From: Chitinophagaceae bacterium 26-R-25
GTDB lineage: Bacteria; Bacteroidota; Bacteroidia; Chitinophagales; Chitinophagaceae
Length of the DNA: 64,000 bases
Direction: 5' to 3'
Assembly (NCBI GenBank): GCA_029906195.1
Contig: JARWSJ010000001.1
Location: forward strand, 620,001 to 684,000
A program made the position numbers and the translations under genes. Positions 1-7,356 of the stretch are shown here, piece after piece (within the stretch, counting starts at the first letter, position 1; each line of letters starts with the position of its first letter). Below the pieces are notes generated by a model. The model was not told the origin of the DNA. It did not search any database and saw only the letters and a list, made by a program, of their open reading frames with translations.

Positions 1-102
1 GGATTTCAGTTGATTTAATCACGCGAAGAAAATTAATAATTAATAATTAAGAATTAAGAGGACGGTTACAAGAGTATTGTTCAACAGCCTCCTCGTGAAC
101 CA

Positions 103-128
103 GCCCCAGAGGGGCGGCACGTCAGTAG
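103..128. repeat. GC-rich palindromic repeat, family H (single unit)
   Basis: A short palindrome (GCCCC-aga-GGGGC) is followed by a tail close to CGGCACGTCAGTAG. The same core and tail recur four times between 29.64 and 29.91 kb, so this is one isolated unit of that family. It lies just upstream of the aminopeptidase gene. Its function is unknown; a hairpin in the leader is possible. Confidence 0.6.
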
Positions 129-162
129 AGGAAAGCAAAAAAATGAATTCAATATAGAAGCC

Positions 163-1569
163 ATGAAATTGACAATGTTCAACAAGACAGTATATGTTGA
201 AAGACGCAGGAAGTTGGCGCAGGAGTTGGGAAGGGGTGCGGTTGTGCTAATGGGCAATGAAGATAGCAGCATGAACTACAAAGACAACTGCTACCGGTTT
301 AGGCAGGACAGTACCTTTCTGTATTATGTGGGTATTAACAAACCCGGGCTTGTGTTGGTGCTGAATATTGATGAGGGAACGGAAACATTGTTTGGAAATG
401 ATGTGAGCCTTGATGATATTATCTGGACAGGTGCAATGCCTTCAATCAGTGAATTGGCGTCGCTTTCAGGCATCGAACATACAAAGCAATCCGACTCGCT
501 GGAGCACTTTTTTAAGTCAGCAGAAAACGCAGGTCAACGCATCCACATTCTTCCTCCCTACAGGCCGGAAAATATATTGAAACTGACGAGTTGGCTTCAT
601 GTGTCCGTTGCTAAGTTGCAGGAGTTTGTATCTGTGCCATTGATCAGGGCAATAGTGAAACAACGGGAAATCAAAGAACAAGTGGAGATTGAGGAGATTG
701 AAAAAGCTGTAAACATAAGTGCCGATATGCATTTGGCCGCCATGCGCCACACGCGGCCGGGCATGAAAGAATATGAAGTACTTGCCAAGGTGCAGGAAGC
801 TGCGCTGGCTGCAAACGCAGGTGTATCTTATCCTGTTATACTAACCGTCAACGGTCAGATCTTACACAACCATTATTACGGCAATACGATTCAGGAAGGC
901 AATATGATACTTTGCGATGCAGGCGCCGAGAATGCTATGTGCTACGCCGGTGACCTCACCAGGACATTTCCTGCAGGCAAAAGTTTTACAAGCGGACAAA
1001 GGGAAATTTACCAGGCGGTCCTGGATTCGATACAACATGCGGCTTCGTTGTTAAAACCTGGTGTGCAATTTCGCGAAGTGCACAGGCAGGCAGCAGTTAA
1101 GTTATTGGAAGGCTTGAAGCAAACCGGTCTGGTAACTGGTGATCCTGCGGAGGCAGTGGAGCAGGGAGTGCACACCTTGTTCTTTCAATGTGGTCTTGGT
1201 CATATGATGGGGCTGGATGTGCATGATATGGAAGATCTCGGCGAAGAGTATGTTGGTTATGCGGAAACAATAAAAAGAAACACCTCCTTTGGATGGAAGT
1301 CATTGCGCCTGGCAAAGGAACTACAACCGGGCTTTGTGCTGACCGTTGAACCCGGCGTTTATATTATTCCGGAATTGTTGAACAGATGGAAAGCAGAAAA
1401 TAAATTCTCCTCTTTTGTGAACTACAATAAACTGGCAGCAATGCAGTCATTTGGCGGCGTGCGAATAGAAGATAATTATGTAATCACCGACAAAGGCTAT
1501 CGTAAGCTTGGTAAAGATTTGCCTACCACCATCGGTGAAGTAGAATCATTTAGAGCTGCGCAGTTTTAG
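163..1569 (+). CDS. Aminopeptidase P family protein (Xaa-Pro aminopeptidase, M24B)
   Basis: Cytoplasmic metallopeptidase that removes an N-terminal residue preceding proline; there is no signal peptide. The N-terminal creatinase-like domain (about residues 1-170) is followed by a pita-bread M24 domain. The metal ligands are all visible: the two aspartates around residues 250-265 (DAG...GDLTRTFP), the histidine in GLGHMMGLDVHD (about 345), the glutamate in TVEPGVYI (about 395) and the one in VRIEDNYV (about 435). At 468 residues it has the normal family length and looks active. The ATG at 175 (MFNKTVYVERR) matches how many relatives begin and may be the real start. A convergent-looking palindrome follows the stop codon at once. 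Confidence 0.93.
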   Translation: MKLTMFNKTVYVERRRKLAQELGRGAVVLMGNEDSSMNYKDNCYRFRQDSTFLYYVGINKPGLVLVLNIDEGTETLFGNDVSLDDIIWTGAMPSISELASLSGIEHTKQSDSLEHFFKSAENAGQRIHILPPYRPENILKLTSWLHVSVAKLQEFVSVPLIRAIVKQREIKEQVEIEEIEKAVNISADMHLAAMRHTRPGMKEYEVLAKVQEAALAANAGVSYPVILTVNGQILHNHYYGNTIQEGNMILCDAGAENAMCYAGDLTRTFPAGKSFTSGQREIYQAVLDSIQHAASLLKPGVQFREVHRQAAVKLLEGLKQTGLVTGDPAEAVEQGVHTLFFQCGLGHMMGLDVHDMEDLGEEYVGYAETIKRNTSFGWKSLRLAKELQPGFVLTVEPGVYIIPELLNRWKAENKFSSFVNYNKLAAMQSFGGVRIEDNYVITDKGYRKLGKDLPTTIGEVESFRAAQF

Positions 1570-1576
1570 GGAACAT

Positions 1577-1686
1577 AGGTGAAAAGTCAAAAATCAAAAA
1601 TCAAAAGTAAAAAGTATTTAGATCGGAAAGGTCTTTATAAAGCAGGCATTTTGACTTTTGACTTTTTATTTTTGACTTTTTTCACT
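1577..1686. repeat. Long inverted repeat with microrepeat arms, family B copy 1
   Basis: Left arm at about 1579-1616 is a run of GTCAAAAATCAAAA-type heptamers. The right arm at about 1649-1686 is the near-complement. About 30 bases separate them. The element begins 9 bases after the aminopeptidase stop codon and would fold in RNA as a long A/U-rich hairpin. A second copy follows the GH95 gene (43605-43692). A terminator or 3' stabilising role is inferred from position only. Confidence 0.75.
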
Positions 1687-1821
1687 TGCTTTCACCGGTG
1701 GTGTCATTTTCTCCCCCTTTAAATATGAATTTTTCCCCCTAATAGATATTTTAGCAACGCTATTTTTGAAAAAAATCCTCACAATACTGTGATGAGTTTA
1801 TAAAAATTAAGTTGCCATAAG

Positions 1822-3990
1822 ATGAAGTATTTGTTCCGCTCGCTTTCGTTGTTGTTTTTTCCTTCTATAATTTTTGCCCAGACTGCTGCCCCAAAAAAGG
1901 TGTCGACGTCTGCCTTCAGGGAAAAATACCAGGGTTATCTTTTTGCATATTTTACAGGGAATAAAAAAAGTGAAGAGGCCATACGATTTGCGATCAGCAC
2001 GGATGGCTATCACTATCGCGCCCTGAATAATAATGAACCCGTTGTTTCTTCGGAAAAAATAAGCTCTACCGGCGGCGTTCGCGATCCGCATATTTTGCGG
2101 GGTGCCGATGGCAAAACATTTTACATGGTGGCAACCGATATGGTGTCAGCACATGGCTGGAACTCCAACAGGGCAATGGTGTTGTTGAAGTCAACCGATC
2201 TTATCAACTGGACCTCCAGCGTGGTAAATATTCAAAAGCGTTTTCCCGGAAACGACAGCCTGCTAAGGGTTTGGGCACCGCAAACGATCTATGATGCGGA
2301 AAAGAAAAAGTACATGGTGTATTTTTCATTAAAGCAAGGCAATCAGCCGGACAAGATCTACTATGCCTATGCAAACAATGATTTCACGGATTTGGAAACA
2401 GCGCCTGTACAGCTTTTCTACAGCCCTGACAATGCCGCCTGCATCGATGGCGATATTGAAATGAAAGATGATAAATATTACCTGTTCTTTAAAACGGAAG
2501 ACAGATTGCCCGGTATAAAAGTAGCGGCATCAAGCAAACTCACAGAAGGATATGTGATGCAGAGTGACAATTATGTGCAACAAACGAAATCTCCGGTAGA
2601 AGGTGCCGGTACTTTCAAATTGAATGATGGCAGCGGTTATGTGTTGATGTATGACATGTACACCGGCGGAAAATATCAGTTTACCAAAACAACAGATTTC
2701 AAAAATTTTTCGGTGATAGACCGGGACATTGCTATGAATTTTCATCCGCGTCACGGAACCGTAATGCCGGTTACAGCAGAAGAAATAAAGCGTCTTACAA
2801 AAGAATGGATGAGTCACGACGAAGTGATCACCAATGTAACGAATGCTCAAATAAAAAAGATCAATATCGTTTTAGACACTGCAAATAAAACATTGACATT
2901 GCCTGTATTGCCGGGAACTAATTTGAAGAATTTTGATCCGGGTTTTGTAACCTTCCCAGGCATAACGGTTACTGCTGCAACACGTGATTTCTCGTCAGGT
3001 AGTGTTCGTTGTAAAGTGGCCATTGCCGGAAAGGGTTCTCAAACTTATACGGTGAAGGCAGTGGAAAATCATAACCCTGCGATTGCCGGTTTGTATGCTG
3101 ATCCTGACATTATTTTTGCAGAGAAAACGGGCAGGTTTTATATGTATCCGACCAGCGATGGATTTAACGGTTGGTCCGGCACGTACTTTAAAACATTTTC
3201 TTCTCCAGATCTTGTGAACTGGAAAGACGAGGGCGTGATTTTGCAATTGGGAAAAGATGTTAGCTGGGCGAAATCAAGGGCATGGGCACCTTGCATTATT
3301 GAAAGAAAGATCAATGGACAGTACAAATACTTTTATTACTTCTGTGCCGAGGCAAAAATTGGTGTGGCTGTAAGCGACAATCCAACAGGACCGTTTGTAG
3401 ATCTTGGCCAGCCAATGATCAGCAAACGTCCAGAAGTGATCACACGTGGCGGGCAGACAATTGATCCGGATGTATTCCAGGACCCTCAGACCGGTAAATT
3501 TTATTTGTATTGGGGTAACGGTTACATGGCGGGGGCCGAGTTGAATGATGACATGATTTCTCTCAAAGCCGAGACAATAAAAGACTTTACACCTGATGGC
3601 ACATATCGCGAAGGCTCGCATGTTTTTTACAGAAACGGCATTTATTATTTCATGTGGTCAGAGGATGACACACGCGATCCCAACTACCGTGTGCGTTACG
3701 CCATGTCCACATCGCCAATGGGGCCGTTGAAGATCCCGGTTAATAATTTGGTTGTTGCCAGAAAGGATGCTGCGGGTATTTACGGAACCGGCCACAACTC
3801 AACGATACAGGTGCCGGGAAAAGACGAATGGTATTTGGTCTATCATCGCTTCAACTATCCTAATGGCATCAAGATGGGTGGTGATGCGGGTTTCAATAGA
3901 GAAGTGTGTATCGATAAAATGGAATTCAATGCAGATGGAACGATAAAGCAGGTGGTGCCAACACATGAGGGGATTAGGCCGGTGAAGTGA
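1822..3990 (+). CDS. Secreted tandem GH43 glycoside hydrolase
   Basis: Secreted enzyme (signal peptide ending near residue 20, FAQ) with two five-bladed GH43-like propellers joined by an Ig-like linker (about 335-412). GH43 enzymes remove arabinose, xylose or galactose side chains from plant polysaccharides. In the C-terminal domain (about 415-720) the usual acidic triad is visible: ADPDI, TIDPDVF and YREGSH. The N-terminal domain (about 25-330) also has plausible acidic positions (GVRDPHI, DGDIEM, VEGAGT), so both may be catalytic. The exact substrate cannot be told. It is monocistronic, followed by a strong terminator, and stands 9 kb before the SusC/D locus. Confidence 0.87.
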   Translation: MKYLFRSLSLLFFPSIIFAQTAAPKKVSTSAFREKYQGYLFAYFTGNKKSEEAIRFAISTDGYHYRALNNNEPVVSSEKISSTGGVRDPHILRGADGKTFYMVATDMVSAHGWNSNRAMVLLKSTDLINWTSSVVNIQKRFPGNDSLLRVWAPQTIYDAEKKKYMVYFSLKQGNQPDKIYYAYANNDFTDLETAPVQLFYSPDNAACIDGDIEMKDDKYYLFFKTEDRLPGIKVAASSKLTEGYVMQSDNYVQQTKSPVEGAGTFKLNDGSGYVLMYDMYTGGKYQFTKTTDFKNFSVIDRDIAMNFHPRHGTVMPVTAEEIKRLTKEWMSHDEVITNVTNAQIKKINIVLDTANKTLTLPVLPGTNLKNFDPGFVTFPGITVTAATRDFSSGSVRCKVAIAGKGSQTYTVKAVENHNPAIAGLYADPDIIFAEKTGRFYMYPTSDGFNGWSGTYFKTFSSPDLVNWKDEGVILQLGKDVSWAKSRAWAPCIIERKINGQYKYFYYFCAEAKIGVAVSDNPTGPFVDLGQPMISKRPEVITRGGQTIDPDVFQDPQTGKFYLYWGNGYMAGAELNDDMISLKAETIKDFTPDGTYREGSHVFYRNGIYYFMWSEDDTRDPNYRVRYAMSTSPMGPLKIPVNNLVVARKDAAGIYGTGHNSTIQVPGKDEWYLVYHRFNYPNGIKMGGDAGFNREVCIDKMEFNADGTIKQVVPTHEGIRPVK

Positions 3991-4050
3991 GGCGAAATAC
4001 GCACACGGATGACACGGATTAGGCGGATTTTCACTGATTTTTTTCTGTTC
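3991..4050. repeat. Single arm of an ACACGGAT-type microrepeat
   Basis: Directly after the GH43 stop codon there is a short series of CACGGATGACACGGATTAGGCGGATTTTCACTGATTT-like units, i.e. imperfect repeats of about 9 bases. No complementary arm was found nearby, so this looks like half of a palindromic element of the kind found elsewhere in the window. Confidence 0.45.
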
Positions 4051-4068
4051 ATCATAAAGAACTATATG

Positions 4069-4108
4069 ACAAAGCCTGTATATTGAATATGTACAGGCTT
4101 TGTTTTTA
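4069..4108 (+). terminator. Rho-independent terminator after the GH43 gene
   Basis: A perfect 12-bp stem (ACAAAGCCTGTA at 4069-4080 with its complement at 4092-4103) has an 11-base loop and is followed by a T-rich tract. It lies about 80 bases after the GH43 stop codon. Confidence 0.85.
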
Positions 4109-4196
4109 TTTTATGGAAAAGTTAGATAAATGCATCTTTGCTGATTAATGGGCAGGAATGGTGAATGGGAGATGTTTCAAAATAAAAATTGAGAAT

Positions 4197-4847
4197 ATGA
4201 GAACGATGACCTGTTTAATGAATATTTTGATTGTTGCTGTTGTGATGGCTTCTTGTGGTTCAATAAAAACGAGCCATTATGCGGCTTACAATCAATTCCG
4301 CTATAGCAGTGAGCAACCGGGTTTTCATTTTAGCAATGATACATTGAATATAAAGGGGGCGTGGAGCTGGGCGACTGAAGCAAGAGCAATACCCAAACTT
4401 TCATACATTCCTAAAAATGTCCGCAAGACATTGGAGCCTATTGCAAAAGAGAAAGGGTATGTGTTGTTTGCTACATGGACACCTAATCGTAAAAAGTTCC
4501 AGAAAGAAGGATATGTGCAGGTAACGAAAGATGATGTGCGATTTGTTGATGGGAACAATCAACAGTTTTTTGTAACGGTTTTAGTAAACGATCAGGAGTT
4601 TAATGGAGATACAAGCATCTACAAATTTCGCGGAGTAAATTATGATACGAAATTTCAGATCTATACGAGCGAACCAAAGCTGGCTGCATCGGGCTACTGG
4701 GTAATGGAGGTGATTGCTTCGTCAGAAAAACGGTACTATGATTTTGTTTGCATTACAGACGAATCATACATGGATTCGAAGGACACAAGAGCGTACCAGG
4801 CAAGTGTTTTTCTTGAGGATATTCAGCATCAGTTTGTGGGGCAATAA
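4197..4847 (+). CDS. Small predicted lipoprotein of unknown function
   Basis: 216 residues from the ATG at 4197, which gives a clean lipoprotein signal (MRTMTCLMN..., lipobox M-A-S-C near residue 20). The ATG at 4158 would add 13 charged residues before it and is less likely. After a short tether the protein is a soluble domain rich in beta strands and aromatic residues (for example YKFRGVNYDTKFQIYT). No family is recognised. It stands alone between the GH43 gene and the nuclease gene on the same strand. Confidence 0.75.
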   Translation: MRTMTCLMNILIVAVVMASCGSIKTSHYAAYNQFRYSSEQPGFHFSNDTLNIKGAWSWATEARAIPKLSYIPKNVRKTLEPIAKEKGYVLFATWTPNRKKFQKEGYVQVTKDDVRFVDGNNQQFFVTVLVNDQEFNGDTSIYKFRGVNYDTKFQIYTSEPKLAASGYWVMEVIASSEKRYYDFVCITDESYMDSKDTRAYQASVFLEDIQHQFVGQ

Positions 4848-4910
4848 TGTAACTTCGCGCTACAACAAGGTTCTTGCATAAATTATAATCCGTACGACTG
4901 AAAACATTAC

Positions 4911-5384
4911 ATGCGAACATTACTATCATTTCTGTTATTAATTTTTACAGTCAACGTTTCCGCGCAGACTTTAAAAGGCAAAGTTGTCAAGGTGAGCGAT
5001 GGAGATACGATCACAATTCTTGATAGTTTGAATCATCAAATTAAGATTCGGTTATATGGTATTGATTGTCCTGAAAAGAAACAGGATTATGGAACCGTTG
5101 CCAAAAAGTTTACTGCTGATAAATGTTTTTCCAAAATAATTCATGTTGAATCGAAAGGAAAGGATAAGTATGGAAGAACGCTGGGCATTGTTGTTTTGCC
5201 CGGTGGAAGCCAACTTAATTTGTTGCTGCTCGAGAACGGCCTGGCGTGGCACTATAAGGCGTTTGACAAATCAAGAAAATATGCAGATGCTGAGCTCATA
5301 GCACAACAACAAAAACATGGTTTGTGGGCTGGTAAAAATCCTGTGGCACCATGGGAGTTTAGGAAGGAGAGAAAGAGTTTTTAG
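4911..5384 (+). CDS. Secreted thermonuclease (SNase-like)
   Basis: Staphylococcal-nuclease-type OB-fold enzyme that cuts DNA and RNA with calcium. The signal peptide ends at VSAQ (residue 19). The core motifs are present: DGDTITILD with the acidic metal ligands, R47 and E55 in RLYGIDCPE (the 8-residue spacing matches R35 and E43 of the staphylococcal enzyme), and R89 in KYGRT corresponding to R87. The late LNLLLLENGLAWHY helix is typical. Length (157) is normal for a stand-alone secreted form, so it should be active outside the cytoplasm, scavenging nucleotides. The stop codon lies inside the left arm of a long palindrome. Confidence 0.9.
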   Translation: MRTLLSFLLLIFTVNVSAQTLKGKVVKVSDGDTITILDSLNHQIKIRLYGIDCPEKKQDYGTVAKKFTADKCFSKIIHVESKGKDKYGRTLGIVVLPGGSQLNLLLLENGLAWHYKAFDKSRKYADAELIAQQQKHGLWAGKNPVAPWEFRKERKSF

Positions 5385-5487
5385 TTGTTGGTTGTTAGTT
5401 TTTAGGAATTCTGTGTGACAGGTCGTATTTAGACAAGTGCTCGTTGATGTAAGGCCTGACAACTAATAACTAACAACCAACAACTTA
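5382..5487. repeat. Long inverted repeat, family A copy 1 (GTTGTTGGTTGTTAG arms)
   Basis: Left arm TAGTTGTTGGTTGTTAG starts at the nuclease stop codon. The right arm at about 5457-5487 (CTAACAACCAACAACTT type) ends 8 bases before the stop codon of the convergent SRPBCC gene. The central part, read on the reverse strand, contains CACACAGAATT, resembling the core of the other family A copies. Placed between convergent genes it could end transcription from both sides. Confidence 0.8.
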
Positions 5488-5494
5488 CTTGTCC

Positions 5495-5926
5495 TCACTG
5501 CGGAATTCCTTCTCCCTTCTCAATAAATGCCGCCAGACTTATTGTTACATGTTTTGTCCAGCCTTTCTCACAGTCGCCATAGCATTCAATGCCAGGAACT
5601 AGACCGACATGTGTAAAATCAATTTTTGTTGACCCGTTTTCTGCGGCAATGTCGAAGATCACCTGCGTATCAGTCCATTCCGTTTTATCATTTAGCCACG
5701 GCAAATAACTGTCTGTAACGAGCCACACCGCTCTCTTGTCAGGAATGGCTTCTGTTACTTTAAAATCAACCCATGTGGTGCCAAACGCTACTCTGAAAGT
5801 GTCGTTTTGATGCAGCGCTTTGCCGGTAAAGGTTTTGGCCCACCAATCGCCCACTTTGGCGATCTTATTAAACGCTTCTTTGGGTGAAGCATTCACGATG
5901 ATTGTTTTATGAAAATCGCTGGCCAT
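5495..5926 (-). CDS. SRPBCC (AHSA1/START-like) protein
   Basis: 143-residue cytoplasmic helix-grip protein of the SRPBCC superfamily, starting at the ATG at 5926 (MASDFHKTIIV). An in-frame ATG further upstream would translate the palindrome and is rejected. Typical features are the N-terminal beta strand with the ASPKEAFNKI helix, a central sheet and the long C-terminal helix (KGWTKHVTISLAAFIEKG). Such proteins bind hydrophobic ligands; no reaction can be assigned. It is the last gene of a reverse operon with another SRPBCC protein, an ArsR-type repressor and a YciI-like protein. Confidence 0.8.
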   Translation of the reverse strand: MASDFHKTIIVNASPKEAFNKIAKVGDWWAKTFTGKALHQNDTFRVAFGTTWVDFKVTEAIPDKRAVWLVTDSYLPWLNDKTEWTDTQVIFDIAAENGSTKIDFTHVGLVPGIECYGDCEKGWTKHVTISLAAFIEKGEGIPQ

Positions 5927-5939
5927 TTTTTTCGTTTTT

Positions 5940-6064
5940 AGTTGGTAAATGAAAGTTGTTAGTTGATAGTTGTTGGTTGTTAGGCTGTAAATTTTAGAGT
6001 GGTTCATTGAATGAAGCATGTTGTGCAGAATGTCTAACAACTATTAACTAACAACCAACAACTT
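5940..6064. repeat. Long inverted repeat, family A copy 2
   Basis: Arms of about 30 bases (AGTTGTTAGTTGATAG... at about 5957-5986 and its near-complement at about 6034-6063) pair with few mismatches. The central part contains a small hairpin (TTCATTGAATGAA) and GCATGTTGTGCAGAATGTC. It fills the gap between the SRPBCC and YciI-like genes, inside one operon, ending 3 bases from the YciI stop codon. Confidence 0.85.
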
Positions 6065-6066
6065 GC

Positions 6067-6330
6067 TCACAACATACTGTCATCCCAATCTTTAATCACA
6101 AACGATTTGATGATGCCTTCCAATACAAATGGATCTTCTGCAACGAATGCCTCTGCAGCCGCACGTGTCCTGAATATTGCCAGGTTGCCACCTCTGTCAG
6201 CAAAGGGCCCAATGCCAAGCACTTCGCCTCTTTCGACGTATTTATCTACAATTACTTTGTGTCTCGGATAAACCGATAAGATGGTTTCCATTGTTGCACC
6301 GGAGCCTTCGCCGATTACTATTGTTTTCAT
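6067..6330 (-). CDS. YciI-like protein
   Basis: 87-residue protein of the YciI-like, ferredoxin-like dimeric alpha/beta barrel family. Seen: a short N-terminal segment with YPRHKVIVDKYVERGEV, then GPFADRGGNLAIF, which aligns with the family glycine-rich strand, and a C-terminal FVAEDPFVLEGI segment typical of YciI proteins. The biochemical role of the family is mostly unknown. It lies in an operon with two SRPBCC genes and an ArsR-type regulator, an association frequent in Bacteroidota and Actinobacteria. Confidence 0.8.
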   Translation of the reverse strand: MKTIVIGEGSGATMETILSVYPRHKVIVDKYVERGEVLGIGPFADRGGNLAIFRTRAAAEAFVAEDPFVLEGIIKSFVIKDWDDSML

Positions 6331-6334
6331 TTTT

Positions 6335-6442
6335 TAAAGTTGTTAGTTGATAGTTGTTTGTTGTTAGGTTTTTAATTCAGGAAAGTCTCACTTAGTGAAA
6401 CATGTTACCCAGAATGTCTAACAACCAACAACTAACAACTTA
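6335..6442. repeat. Long inverted repeat, family A copy 3
   Basis: Left arm at about 6339-6368 (AGTTGTTAGTTGATAG-type), right arm at about 6416-6441 (CTAACAACCAACAACTAACA). The central part carries ACATGTTACCCAGAATGTC, the conserved core. It separates the ArsR-type gene, whose stop codon abuts the right arm, from the YciI-like gene. Confidence 0.85.
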
Positions 6443-6763
6443 CTTCCCCGCCTTATTGTTCAAAATCGTTTCCAGTTTTTTCAACTTGCTTGTCCAGAAT
6501 TTATCGAAGTAGTTAATAAAATCCTGCAATTCATTAAAACCATCCTGTTTAAGAGTGCAATAGCGTTCGCGGCCAATATCTGTAATGGAAATAAAACCTG
6601 CATTGTACATAATCTTTATGTGCTTTGAAACGGCGGGGCGGCTCATGTCAAAGTTTTCTGCCAATGCATTTATTGTCATGCTTTCATTTGAAAGCAGATG
6701 CAACATTTGCCGGCGACTGGGGTCTGCAATTACCTGGAAAACATCAAGTGCTGGGGCTGTCAT
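6440..6763 (-). CDS. ArsR-family winged-helix transcriptional repressor
   Basis: 107 residues from the ATG at 6763. This start overlaps the stop of the upstream SRPBCC gene as ATGA, a translational coupling that favours it over the ATG at 6814. Seen: ADPSRRQMLHLL (first helices), then the recognition helix-turn-helix INALAENFDMSRPAVSKHIKIM, and the beta wing with GRERYC. No metal-binding cysteine motif is seen, so it fits the SRPBCC-linked subgroup rather than metal sensors. It likely represses its own operon through the two palindromes at 7194-7237. Confidence 0.9.
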   Translation of the reverse strand: MTAPALDVFQVIADPSRRQMLHLLSNESMTINALAENFDMSRPAVSKHIKIMYNAGFISITDIGRERYCTLKQDGFNELQDFINYFDKFWTSKLKKLETILNNKAGK

Positions 6764-7188
6764 TGAATGATGGTGTTTATTGATTCTTCTAAGCGTTTTA
6801 AGCAGTGCTTCCATCCGCTATCGTGCGAAATTATGTCTTCCAAAACAGTGAATCCATTGTGCTGTAAATAAAGCTCTGTTCCGTCGCCTTTGGGGACAAG
6901 TGTCCAGTCAACTTTGGAATTGAAATTCCTGTTCTTATCCATTGTGCTGCCATTCCAGGAATAAGAAAGCTTCGTGTAAGGATTTGCTGTTAACACTTCA
7001 CAATCGACAACACCTGCATATTTACTATCTGCTTTTGGCACAAATGTAAATTGAAACTTGTAGCCCACTATTGGCTGAAAGTTCGATTTCATCAGCCATT
7101 GCTCAATGAGTTCGGGTTTTGTAAGATAGTCCCAAACTTCTTCTGGTGATTGCTTAAAAAACCACGATTGTTTTATTGCATTTTCCAT
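6760..7188 (-). CDS. SRPBCC (AHSA1-like) protein, first gene of the operon
   Basis: 142-residue SRPBCC domain protein (AHSA1 subgroup). Seen: the N-terminal FFKQSPEEVWDYLTKPELIEQWL segment type (helix after strand one, with the diagnostic W...L), central strands, and the C-terminal helix SGWKHCLKRLEESI. No catalytic residues can be assigned. It overlaps the ArsR-type gene by 4 bases (ATGA), so the two are co-translated. Its start is 6 bases from the first operator palindrome. Confidence 0.85.
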   Translation of the reverse strand: MENAIKQSWFFKQSPEEVWDYLTKPELIEQWLMKSNFQPIVGYKFQFTFVPKADSKYAGVVDCEVLTANPYTKLSYSWNGSTMDKNRNFNSKVDWTLVPKGDGTELYLQHNGFTVLEDIISHDSGWKHCLKRLEESINTIIQ

Positions 7189-7193
7189 GATTA

Positions 7194-7237
7194 GTAACTT
7201 TTAAGTTACATAAAGTTATATGTAACTTTTGAGTTAC
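7194..7237. promoter_or_regulatory. Two palindromic operators of the ArsR-type repressor
   Basis: Two 16-bp sites, GTAACTTTTAAGTTAC (7194-7209) and GTAACTTTTGAGTTAC (7222-7237), differ at one central base and have perfect half-sites GTAACT/AGTTAC. Their centres are 28 bp apart. They lie directly upstream of the SRPBCC-ArsR operon, one across the likely transcription start and one between the -7 and -33 elements. Binding by the ArsR-type protein encoded in this operon is an inference. Confidence 0.75.
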
Positions 7238-7242
7238 GCAAA
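7211..7242 (-). promoter_or_regulatory. Bacteroidota-type promoter of the SRPBCC-ArsR operon
   Basis: On the reverse strand TTTG (7239-7242) is followed after 20 bases by TAACTTTA (7211-7218), one mismatch from the TAnnTTTG -7 element. Transcription would start near 7204, leaving a leader of about 15 bases. The spacer is filled by one operator palindrome. Confidence 0.55.
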
Positions 7243-7255
7243 TTTTTTTTGAAAA

Positions 7256-7285
7256 AAAAGCTGCCGGCATTGACCAGCAGCTTTT
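7256..7285 (-). terminator. Terminator of the phosphoesterase gene
   Basis: Perfect 9-bp stem AAAAGCTGC (7256-7264) with GCAGCTTTT (7277-7285). On the reverse strand a run of T follows. It lies 70 bases after the stop of the YncE/phosphoesterase gene and separates it from the ArsR operon. Confidence 0.8.
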
Positions 7286-7356
7286 ACGAAGTTGTAAGGG
7301 GCGATAGATACAGCGCCGTCATCATTTTCAACTTTCAACTTTCAATTTTCAACTGT

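Noticed and set aside
5382-6442. Possible CRISPR array from regular short repeats
   Set aside because: Units are 7-10 bases without unique spacers, and arms are inverted rather than direct; no cas genes are near.
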